From Acidimicrobiales bacterium (lineage in GTDB: Bacteria > Actinomycetota > Acidimicrobiia > Acidimicrobiales > RAAP-2), in contig JADGOF010000195.1 of the NCBI GenBank assembly GCA_017883105.1, positions 1 through 5,212 of the forward strand: a DNA stretch of 5,212 nucleotides, written 5' to 3'. Positions within the stretch are counted from its first letter, which is position 1, and each line of letters starts with the position of its first letter. Shown piece by piece: positions 1 through 5,212 of this stretch. The position numbers and the translations under genes are program-made. The notes under the pieces were generated by a model. It did not search any database. It saw nothing but the letters and a program-made list of their open reading frames with translations, and was not told the DNA's origin.

Positions 1-293
1 CCGTCGGGGGTGGCCGCCATGCCCACCACCGGCCTGTTGAGGGCGATGTTGCCGGTCGAACCGTGGAAGCCGGCGTCGCCGAAGGCGAAGATGCCACCGT
101 CGGAAGCCACCAACCAGTAGCCCTTACCGTCGGGGGTGGCCGCCATGCCCACCACCGGCCTGTTGAGGTGCTGACCGCCCATCGAACCGTGGAACGCCGC
201 GTCGCCGAAGGCGAAGATCCCTCCGTCGACGGCCACGTTCCAGTAGCCCTTGGCGTCACCGGTCCGGGCGATCCCGGCGATGGGCTCATTCAG
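1..293 (-). repeat. Tandem 126-bp (42-aa) coding repeats, 2 complete units plus a partial third
   Basis: In coding order the units are 293-168, 167-42 and 41-1, the last cut by the window edge. The first two units share 28 of 42 residues by hand count. The invariant core is KGYW, then V-A, then DGGIFAFGDA, then FHGS. The first unit is the most divergent (GIARTGDAKGYWNVAVDGG). The second and third begin with the same LNRPVVGMAATPD. At DNA level, 1-42 and 127-168 are identical over 42 nt, which suggests recent duplication or gene conversion. The short beta-rich pattern with aromatic and DGG turns fits one propeller blade per repeat, but this is inferred. The full copy number is not visible. Confidence 0.93.
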
Positions 294-1793
294 GTGGCCC
301 GGTGCCGCTACGGTCAACGCTCCGGTCAGCTGGGCATTCTGGTGGAACATCGGCCAAGAGCGCTTGCCCAACGACCGCCCGTTCGACCCGGTCACCTCGT
401 AGTGCTGGATCGTCCCGGCGTTCTGGGCGTTGTAGCCGGCGATGGTGATCCCGATGGTTCCGTTGGGGTCGATGGACACCATCGGTGCATTCTGGAGAGC
501 GACGGCGCCCGCACCGAGGGTGGCCACCACCTGTGCGCTCCGTCCGTCGAAGATGACCAGACCGCTGGTAGTCGGGACCAGGATGTCGTTGTAGCCGAGC
601 CCGGTGAGGTCGGCGGTGACGATGCTACCGATGATCCGGCCCGAAGTGGCCTGGGGCCAACCCGGAAGCGCCGCTCCGTTCGTTCCGTTGAGGACCCAGA
701 CAAGTCCTCCCGAACCGGTGTCCGCACCTTCGATCACCTGGACGCTGCCGCCTCCTTCGATGTCACCGATGGCGGGACTGGAGAAGGTGTTGCCCCCGAG
801 ATTGGCACTCCACGCAACGTTGCAGTGCGAGTCCGTGGCGAACAAGGTGTGAGAGTCCGAGGCCCCTGCGTAGAAGTTGCCGGTGCCGAATGCGATGCCC
901 ACCTGTCCGTTGGCGAGGAAGCTTCCGACCGCGGTGGACGAGTCGATGGTCTGGTTGAAGTCATGGTCACAGATCAGGTTGCCCCCGGCCCCGATGACCC
1001 GCAGGTGGCCCCCGTTGGTGTACTGCACGCCGTTGGCCAGACCCGCGGTCGAATCGCCGCCTTCGATGACCTCGTTCTGTCCGTTGCCGTACAGGTCGGC
1101 CAGTGAGGGCGTCGAGAAGCCGCTGTCCGCGGTGAAGAACGGCCAACCGGACAGCACGCCTCCGTTGCCGGCGTTCAGTGCATAGGCGTTCTGCCCGAGG
1201 GAAGGCGCCACCACCGAGATGGCCCCGTTGAGTGCACCCACGGCCAGGGAGGCCTGGGTGCCGTGGGTTCCATTCAGATCCTGAGCCGGATTGCTCCAGA
1301 TCTGACCGCCCACGTGATTGAACCCGTGGTAGCCCCCGGCGCTCGGTTGTGAGGCGTTTCCCGCCCCGACGAATACGTTGTCGGTTCCCTTCCCGTCCGG
1401 CGACGACGAGGGCGTCGAGTCGACGGGAGCACCGGTGCGGGCCGGCCACCCCCGGACCGACGAACCGTCGGAGAGATGGAAGGCGTACAAGGAACCGGCC
1501 CGGTCCCCCACCACCACCGACGGACCGGAACCGTCCAGAGTGGCCCGGCCCGGAGACCCCTGGGCGATGGGCGCACCGGCGTCCGGCAACACCTGTTGCC
1601 AGGTGAGTGACGTGGGCAGCGCAGCGTGCGCCACGGGCTGCGAAGCAGAGGAAGGCGTGGACGTGCCCGCCGCGGCAGCGAGCACTCCGCTCATCACCAG
1701 AGCCACCGAGCCACCTACCAGTGCGGCACGGGCACGGCGCCTCGGGATGTTCGTCGACGCTGTGCTCGTTGGCCGGTGCTGCGCTGAACCCAT
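1..1793 (-). CDS. Secreted FG-GAP/PQQ-like beta-propeller protein with C-terminal 42-aa tandem repeats (C-terminus beyond left edge)
   Basis: The frame is open for 597 codons and leaves the window at position 1, so the C-terminus is missing. Residues 1-57 look like a long signal peptide: a basic stretch at 17-22 (PRRRAR), a hydrophobic core at about 23-43 and a possible AxA cleavage site at VAHA (54-57). Residues about 62-490 are rich in Gly, Ala, Ser and Asn. They carry GWP/SWP motifs (115-117, 216-218, 378-380, 479-481) and FG-GAP-like blade signatures such as ADLYGNGQNEVIEGG (232-246) and ADLTGLGYNDILV (394-406). The module ends with SWPMFHQNAQLTG (479-491), a closing motif common in secreted FG-GAP/PQQ-like propellers. 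From residue 501 a 42-residue repeat begins: two full copies and the start of a third. Two cysteines, C275 and C324, could form a disulfide. ATG 1793 is chosen because GGAGG lies 8 nt upstream. An in-frame ATG at 1808 would add only MEVDG and has a weaker ribosome site. The protein is probably extracellular or wall-associated. Its function is unknown; adhesion or carbohydrate binding is a guess. Confidence 0.92.
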   Translation of the reverse strand, partial: MGSAQHRPTSTASTNIPRRRARAALVGGSVALVMSGVLAAAAGTSTPSSASQPVAHAALPTSLTWQQVLPDAGAPIAQGSPGRATLDGSGPSVVVGDRAGSLYAFHLSDGSSVRGWPARTGAPVDSTPSSSPDGKGTDNVFVGAGNASQPSAGGYHGFNHVGGQIWSNPAQDLNGTHGTQASLAVGALNGAISVVAPSLGQNAYALNAGNGGVLSGWPFFTADSGFSTPSLADLYGNGQNEVIEGGDSTAGLANGVQYTNGGHLRVIGAGGNLICDHDFNQTIDSSTAVGSFLANGQVGIAFGTGNFYAGASDSHTLFATDSHCNVAWSANLGGNTFSSPAIGDIEGGGSVQVIEGADTGSGGLVWVLNGTNGAALPGWPQATSGRIIGSIVTADLTGLGYNDILVPTTSGLVIFDGRSAQVVATLGAGAVALQNAPMVSIDPNGTIGITIAGYNAQNAGTIQHYEVTGSNGRSLGKRSWPMFHQNAQLTGALTVAAPGHLNEPIAGIARTGDAKGYWNVAVDGGIFAFGDAAFHGSMGGQHLNRPVVGMAATPDGKGYWLVASDGGIFAFGDAGFHGSTGNIALNRPVVGMAATPD

Positions 1794-1801
1794 TCCGTCA
1801 A

Positions 1802-1806
1802 CCTCC
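1802..1806 (-). promoter_or_regulatory. Shine-Dalgarno site deciding the start of the propeller gene
   Basis: GGAGG on the minus strand ends 8 nt before ATG 1793, close to ideal spacing. It overlaps the alternative in-frame ATG at 1808, which has no comparable purine-rich site upstream. This favours 1793 as the start. Confidence 0.75.
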
Positions 1807-1881
1807 ATCGTCCGATTCCGGATAATGCGGCCCTGACAGAACGCGCATCGGTGGCTCGGCACCATCGGCAACCGTATGGAC

Positions 1882-1911
1882 GCCGATAACCAGGCCTCCT
1901 CCGGTATCGGC
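1882..1911. repeat. Imperfect inverted repeat in the divergent promoter region
   Basis: GCCGATA (1882-1888) is the exact reverse complement of TATCGGC (1905-1911). Allowing one bulged A (1889), the stem extends by two more G-C pairs around an 11-nt loop. On the minus strand the loop contains GGAGGAGG, a strong Shine-Dalgarno-like sequence, but no start codon follows at suitable spacing. It could be an operator or a hairpin in the leader of the propeller transcript. A chance origin is possible. Confidence 0.4.
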
Positions 1912-1922
1912 AGTTTGGCATC

Positions 1923-1940
1923 AGAACTGAACAAGAACTG
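1923..1940. repeat. Pair of 7-bp direct repeats spaced 11 bp (possible regulator half-sites)
   Basis: AGAACTG occurs at 1923-1929 and again at 1934-1940, an 11-bp period or about one helical turn. On the other strand this reads CAGTTCT, four bases, CAGTTCT. OmpR/PhoB-family response regulators typically bind pairs of 7-bp half-sites separated by 4 bp, so the geometry fits. The bound factor is unknown. The site lies about 120-130 nt from both flanking start codons and could act on either gene. Confidence 0.35.
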
Positions 1941-2021
1941 TGCATACGTCGAATACCGCCACCACGCGTGCGAGCGGGGATGGAAACGCCCTGGCCGGCC
2001 CTCACGGGGTCTGGTCGCCGG

Positions 2022-2035
2022 TCCCGTATATGGGA
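2022..2035. repeat. 14-bp near-palindrome upstream of the membrane glycosyltransferase gene
   Basis: TCCCGTATATGGGA matches its own reverse complement at 12 of 14 positions and has a TATA core. It ends 23 nt before ATG 2059. It could be an operator, or the TATAT core could be part of a -10 element, although no matching -35 is seen. This is a sequence observation only; function is inferred from position. Confidence 0.3.
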
Positions 2036-2058
2036 TCTCCCACTCGGTACCCTGAGCT

Positions 2059-3861
2059 ATGGAATCCGATCCTCCCAGGGGCCCTACCGTGTCCCGAGGA
2101 ACGCACACCCCGCAGGAAGGTTCAACTCAACCCTCGCGGTTCCGGCACCTCGTTGGGCGGTCAGCCATGCCCGCCGGGGTCGCGCTGGCCACGCTGGTGC
2201 TCCGGCTGCTCACTGCAGCCACCGGACCGACCGATTGGGACTCGGCCCAATACGCCTCCGCCGTCCACCACTTCGACGTGACCCATGGCGAGCCCCAACC
2301 ACCCGGCTACTGGCTCTACGTCGAGTCCGGGCGCCTCGTCGCCCACCTGACCGGACTGGGCACCATCCACAGCCTGGTGGTCGTCGCCGCGCTGGCCTCG
2401 GCGCTCGGCGCCGGTTTGGCCGCGGTGGCCGGACGGGACCTCGGCGGATGGTGGGTGGGGCTTGCCGCGGGAATCGTCATCGCCACCTCTCCCTTCGCCT
2501 GGTTCAGCGGATCGGTCGTGGCCACCTACTCCTTCGACATGGTGGCCTGCTCGCTCCTGATCATCGTGGGGTGGCGCGCCCGGCCGGGTAGCTGGCACGG
2601 CGTTGCCGCCGCCGGGGCACTTGGCGTGCTGGCCGGTTTCCGCCAGTCCATTCTCCAGTCGTTCTTCATCCTGGGGCTGATCGCCGTGGTCGGATCGACC
2701 CGCCGGTGGTCCCGGTTGGGGCTCACCGGCGCGGCCGCGGTGACCGGCATTGCCGTCTGGTTCGTCCCGATGATCGGCGAACAGCCGGGGGGCTACGCGG
2801 CCTGGGCCAGAGCCACCCACAGCGAGGCGATCGGAGCTGTTCGCTCCACCTCCGTGCTCGACCACGCGGCGGCGGGATCCGTCAACCTGGGGACCTTCGC
2901 CGGCTACACCATCGTCGCCCTTGCTCCGTTGGCCCTGCTCACCGTGCTTGCCTCGGTGGCACTGGGGATCCGCCGGCTGGTCCGGTCGACTTCCCCACCA
3001 CGCACGGCACAGACCCCACGCCCGGATGCCGAACCCCACCCCCACCTCCAGTCCCAGCCCCCGGAGTGGATCCGTCCGTGGTTCCAGTCGCGGCCCGCCA
3101 TTCTGGCGGCCGCCGTCGTCCCTCCGATAGTGCTGGTGTCCCTGGTCGAGTTCGCCAAAGGTGGCTACCTGCTGGCCTACTTCCCCGCCGTGGTGATCGC
3201 CCTGCTGATGCCGGTCGCTGCTCTGGTCCGACCGCGGACGGCGGGAAGACGACCTTCGGCGACCGGGTTGGTGGTCATTTCGGTCGGCGTAGCCCTGGTC
3301 GCGCTCCTCGGTGTCCAGCGCTTCGTCAGTGGTGACGGGGTCCTACCGCAGCGGCAACTGCGTGCCTCGGGGTCGCTCTGGCTGGTACAGCCGCGCTACC
3401 AGGCGCCGTACGCCGACACGTCCCACGCCATCCGCACCGCCGACGACATCGATGCCGCCCTGCGTGGCCTCGGGCCCTCTATCCGTTCCGGCCGGGACGT
3501 GGTGGCCCTCGACACCCCGGACGGCGGCGCCACCATCTACCGCAACGCCGGATGGGCCCTTCCCGATGACCGGGTCACGCTCATCGAGCCCGGCCAGGTG
3601 CTCTACAACCAACTCCACGGCGCTCTCTACTACTCCTCGGGTACGACGATGCCCGTGGGCCCAGGGGGATCGCTTTTTCTGGTGGCGTCACCTGCGCTGC
3701 CCGGGCTGGCTGCACTCGCCACCCAGGGATACGCCCTCCCGGTCATCACGCCCCGGCCCATCGGCGGGTACGGGGTGTGGCAGATCCTCCCCGGAGTGGG
3801 CATCCTCGGGATCCACATTGTGGAGCAGGCCGGTCCCCGCCTCCTCGGAACCGGGATTTGA
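2059..3861 (+). CDS. Polytopic membrane glycosyltransferase, GT-C superfamily (GT39/PMT-like)
   Basis: This 600-residue protein probably transfers sugar from a polyprenyl-phosphate donor on the outer face of the membrane. The acceptor is unknown. After a polar N-terminus, hydrophobic segments lie at about 37-55, 103-125, 131-150, 154-172, 181-193, 201-212, 219-239, 278-303, 346-365, 369-390 and 401-420. The first extracytoplasmic loop carries TDWDSAQYA (58-66) followed by PPGY (81-84). This arrangement of acidic residues then Pro-Gly-Tyr is typical of PMT-like/GT39 proteins, where the loop Asp is catalytic. FRQS (194-197) resembles the conserved motif after a middle helix in this group. A Pro/His-rich polar loop lies at 309-345, and residues 421-600 form a soluble, probably external, domain. 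The start is uncertain: ATG 2059 lacks a clear ribosome site, whereas in-frame GTG 2089 has AGGGG 7 nt upstream and would shorten the protein by 10 residues. The 3' end overlaps the convergent GT4 gene by 174 nt. The exact family assignment is less certain than the membrane topology. Confidence 0.88.
   Translation: MESDPPRGPTVSRGTHTPQEGSTQPSRFRHLVGRSAMPAGVALATLVLRLLTAATGPTDWDSAQYASAVHHFDVTHGEPQPPGYWLYVESGRLVAHLTGLGTIHSLVVVAALASALGAGLAAVAGRDLGGWWVGLAAGIVIATSPFAWFSGSVVATYSFDMVACSLLIIVGWRARPGSWHGVAAAGALGVLAGFRQSILQSFFILGLIAVVGSTRRWSRLGLTGAAAVTGIAVWFVPMIGEQPGGYAAWARATHSEAIGAVRSTSVLDHAAAGSVNLGTFAGYTIVALAPLALLTVLASVALGIRRLVRSTSPPRTAQTPRPDAEPHPHLQSQPPEWIRPWFQSRPAILAAAVVPPIVLVSLVEFAKGGYLLAYFPAVVIALLMPVAALVRPRTAGRRPSATGLVVISVGVALVALLGVQRFVSGDGVLPQRQLRASGSLWLVQPRYQAPYADTSHAIRTADDIDAALRGLGPSIRSGRDVVALDTPDGGATIYRNAGWALPDDRVTLIEPGQVLYNQLHGALYYSSGTTMPVGPGGSLFLVASPALPGLAALATQGYALPVITPRPIGGYGVWQILPGVGILGIHIVEQAGPRLLGTGI
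2077..2081 (+). promoter_or_regulatory. Possible Shine-Dalgarno site favouring GTG 2089 as start
   Basis: AGGGG lies 7 nt before the in-frame GTG at 2089. The sequence before ATG 2059 (ACCCTGAGCT) has no purine-rich block at proper distance. If this site is used, the protein begins with VSRGTHTPQ (translated as Met). Neither start changes the membrane domain. Confidence 0.45.
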
Positions 3862-5082
3862 ACGCCGGACTGCCCGGACCACACTCTCCACGAAGGCCGC
3901 GTAGCGATCGATCACCTGCGGCCACCGGAAACGCTCATCGACATACGCCCGACCCCGGGCACCGAGTCGGTTCCGCACCCCCTCGTCGCGGCAGAGCAGA
4001 TCCACCGCCGCCTCGAACTGCCCGAAACCATCGAAACTCAGGCCGCCGCCCGATCGCCGGCAGTGTTCCATCGTGGCCGCGCAGGCCGCATTGACCACCA
4101 CCGGGGTCCGGACGCTCCATGATTCGGCCACCACCAGGGAAAACGCCTCCCATGCCGACGGCGACACCAGGGCCACCGCGTCGGTGAGGAGACCCCACTT
4201 CTCCGCTTCGGACACCGGGCCCACTACGTCGATGTCGGGATGCGCCGTCGGGGCGTCGACCACCGGTCCGGCCAACACCAGACGAAGGGGGCCGGGATGA
4301 CGGTCCTTGTAGCAGGCGAAGAGGGTGGCCAGAAGCGAGGTCCCCTTGTGCGGGTCGACCCGTCCGAGGCACACCAGGTACGGCGCCGCACCGTGGGGGG
4401 ACGTCTCCGTCGCCTCTGCTCCGTGATGGTTCCGGACTGCAGTCCGGCGACCATCGACCGCCGGGTCATCAGGATCATCGACCCCCAGCCCGAGGAGCAG
4501 TTGCCGGTGGGATGCGACCGGGAAGACGCCTTGCACCAGGTCGCGTTCGGCAGTCGTCTGGAACACAAGACCGTCCGCGGCGGCGAACACGGGCGGGAAG
4601 ACCGGGAGGTGGAGCGCCGGTTCGTCGTGGGCGGCCGGGTGGAGGATCGTCGGAGTGGTCACCCGGTCGATGATCCGGACCGTCGGGAAATAGAGGTACG
4701 GATAGAAGATGAGGGCATCCGCGTCCGCCGCAGCCGCCGCATCGGCAATCGCCGGTGTCACCGGCCCCTGCAGGTCGATCCACCGTTCGGCGTCCTCGAG
4801 GGACGCGTGCACGGGGTCGACGAGCAGGGCGGCCGACAAGGGGTGGAACGACGGATTCCGGCCGGCTGAGGACGTGAACCGCCGGACCCGGACGCCGTTG
4901 ATCATCTCCGTGCCCGGCGGATAGACATCGGCCCAGGTGACGAAGTCCTCGGCGCAACTGGTCAGCACCTCGACCTCCCACCCCTTGAAGGCCACCAGGT
5001 GCTCGGCAATTGTCCGTGCCGCGGTCTCCGCTCCCCCGATGATGGCTTCCCCGTAACGGGGTACGACGAACGCCACCCTCAT
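3688..5082 (-). CDS. Glycosyltransferase family 4 (GT-B fold), with unusual C-terminal extension
   Basis: The protein transfers a sugar from a nucleotide-sugar donor in the cytoplasm; donor and acceptor cannot be read from the sequence. The N-terminus MRVAFVVPRYGEAIIGGAE (1-19) is the classic GT4 first strand and Gly-rich loop. The C-terminal Rossmann domain begins at about 234. It shows LGRVDPHKG (239-247, R241 and K246 likely contacting the diphosphate) and the EX7E pattern in WEAFSLVVAES (E312 and E320). It ends with DERFRWPQVIDRYAAFVESV (382-401), a normal GT4 C-terminal helix. A polar stretch at 202-232 forms a long linker between the two domains. Family members commonly end near residue 400. 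Here 56 further residues (408-463), polar and rich in Gly, Pro, Asp and Glu, are antisense to the preceding convergent gene and may not be conserved. ATG 5082 is the only plausible start; its ribosome site is weak. It lies 31 nt after the upstream stop on the same strand, so the two genes are probably co-transcribed. Confidence 0.92.
   Translation of the reverse strand: MRVAFVVPRYGEAIIGGAETAARTIAEHLVAFKGWEVEVLTSCAEDFVTWADVYPPGTEMINGVRVRRFTSSAGRNPSFHPLSAALLVDPVHASLEDAERWIDLQGPVTPAIADAAAAADADALIFYPYLYFPTVRIIDRVTTPTILHPAAHDEPALHLPVFPPVFAAADGLVFQTTAERDLVQGVFPVASHRQLLLGLGVDDPDDPAVDGRRTAVRNHHGAEATETSPHGAAPYLVCLGRVDPHKGTSLLATLFACYKDRHPGPLRLVLAGPVVDAPTAHPDIDVVGPVSEAEKWGLLTDAVALVSPSAWEAFSLVVAESWSVRTPVVVNAACAATMEHCRRSGGGLSFDGFGQFEAAVDLLCRDEGVRNRLGARGRAYVDERFRWPQVIDRYAAFVESVVRAVRRSNPGSEEAGTGLLHNVDPEDAHSGEDLPHPVPADGPGRDDREGVSLGGECSQPGQRR
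4432..4447. repeat. 16-bp perfect palindrome inside the GT4 gene
   Basis: CCGGACTGCAGTCCGG equals its own reverse complement over all 16 bases. It encodes part of RRTAVR (212-217) in the polar inter-domain linker of the GT4 enzyme. It may be chance, since GC-rich DNA makes such palindromes more likely, or it may be a small inserted or protein-binding site. Confidence 0.4.
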
Positions 5083-5113
5083 CGGCGGTGGCCGGCCGGT
5101 GACGCCGTCGATG

Positions 5114-5212
5114 TCACGCGGCGCAGGCGCCCTCGAGGGCGGTGGCGAATCCCTCCTGTACCCGGGGCAGGGCGAACGAGGCGACCCGCTCCGATGCCGC
5201 CTGGGCGAGGGC
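5114..5212 (-). CDS. C-terminal fragment of an upstream gene, probably another glycosyltransferase
   Basis: Only the last 32 codons and a TGA stop are visible; the rest lies beyond the right edge. The visible sequence contains ASERVASFALPRVQEGFATA near its middle and ends LEGACAA. This resembles the terminal helix of GT4 enzymes, where an R-V-x-x-F-x-x-P/W-x-x-V pattern precedes a final amphipathic helix. Codon use is strongly GC-ending, as in the neighbouring genes. The stop is 31 nt upstream of the next start on the same strand, suggesting one operon. The family assignment rests on this short tail alone and is tentative. Confidence 0.65.
   Translation of the reverse strand, partial: ALAQAASERVASFALPRVQEGFATALEGACAA

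Larger units (their letters stand above)
1794..2058. other. Divergent intergenic region between the propeller gene and the membrane glycosyltransferase gene
   Basis: The 265 nt must contain promoters for both flanking genes. It is less GC-biased than the coding regions, with AT-richer patches near 1912-1957 and 2026-2032. I see no ORF here with a plausible ribosome site and protein-like composition. The minus-strand CATTAT at about 1821-1826 is a possible -10 for the propeller gene, but it has no good -35. The structured elements (inverted repeat 1882-1911, direct repeats 1923-1940, near-palindrome 2022-2035) are listed separately. No promoter can be assigned with confidence. Confidence 0.6.

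Noticed and set aside
63..1106. A 347-codon plus-strand open frame
   Set aside because: It is antisense to the propeller gene, whose minus-strand reading has clear domains and repeats. The plus-strand translation is low-complexity, rich in Gly, Val, Asp and Arg, with no recognisable motif. It is a shadow frame in GC-rich DNA.
1715..2005. A 96-codon minus-strand open frame covering the divergent region
   Set aside because: It is out of frame with the propeller gene and overlaps its signal peptide region. Its translation is Arg-rich, and no ribosome site was identified for it.
2161..3045. A 294-codon minus-strand open frame
   Set aside because: It is antisense to the membrane glycosyltransferase and translates to Gly/Arg/Asp-rich sequence without domains. 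The plus-strand frame has convincing membrane helices and GT-C motifs.
3672..3679. T-rich run that might be a terminator
   Set aside because: It lies inside the membrane glycosyltransferase gene, before its conserved C-terminal part, and no stable stem precedes it. No terminator is visible between the convergent genes.
3853..3863. tRNA T-loop-like sequence (GTTCAAATCCC on the minus strand)
   Set aside because: The flanking bases give only about 3 of 5 T-stem pairs, and no matching acceptor strand or anticodon arm lies upstream. The motif is explained by codons for RSNPG and by the stop of the opposite gene. An attachment-site remnant is conceivable but unsupported.
4240..4869. A 209-codon plus-strand open frame
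   Set aside because: It is antisense to the core of the GT4 enzyme, including its linker and N-terminal domain. Its translation is Arg/Asp/Gly-rich with no motif.
5129..5140. 12-bp palindrome GCCCTCGAGGGC
   Set aside because: It is fully explained by the codons for ALEG near the end of the right-edge gene, and palindromes of this length are expected by chance in GC-rich sequence.

Overview
The window is GC-rich, and its coding regions strongly prefer G or C at the third codon position, as in a high-GC actinobacterium. The best taxonomic clue is the tandem 42-residue repeat at the left edge (core GYWLVASDGGIFAFGDA). From memory, repeats of this type are abundant in secreted proteins of Acidimicrobiia and related Actinobacteria. 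I could not search to confirm this.

Layout. (1) Positions 1-1793, minus strand: the N-terminal 597 codons of a secreted protein that runs off the left edge. It has a signal peptide, then an FG-GAP/PQQ-like beta-propeller, then the start of the tandem repeat array. (2) 1794-2058: a divergent intergenic region with no convincing gene. It holds an inverted repeat, a pair of 7-bp direct repeats spaced 11 bp apart and a 14-bp near-palindrome. (3) 2059-3861, plus strand: a polytopic membrane protein that looks like a GT-C type (GT39/PMT-like) glycosyltransferase. (4) 3688-5082, minus strand: a GT4 (GT-B fold) glycosyltransferase whose C-terminal tail lies antisense to the end of the membrane protein gene. 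(5) 5114-5212, minus strand: the last 32 codons of a further gene, probably another glycosyltransferase and probably in the same operon.

Together, a GT-C enzyme, a nucleotide-sugar-dependent GT4 enzyme and a likely second cytoplasmic glycosyltransferase suggest the edge of a cell-surface glycan or exopolysaccharide locus. The secreted propeller protein is transcribed divergently from it. GT4 enzymes build glycans on the cytoplasmic side. GT-C enzymes use polyprenyl-phosphate sugars on the outer side. Whether the propeller protein is a glycosylation substrate or just a neighbour cannot be decided from the sequence.

I see no RNA gene, CRISPR array, insertion sequence or convincing terminator. 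I do not see a clearly new biological system. The points most worth a second look are the 174-nt tail-to-tail gene overlap, the fusion of a propeller to the 42-residue repeat array, and the paired repeats in the divergent promoter region.
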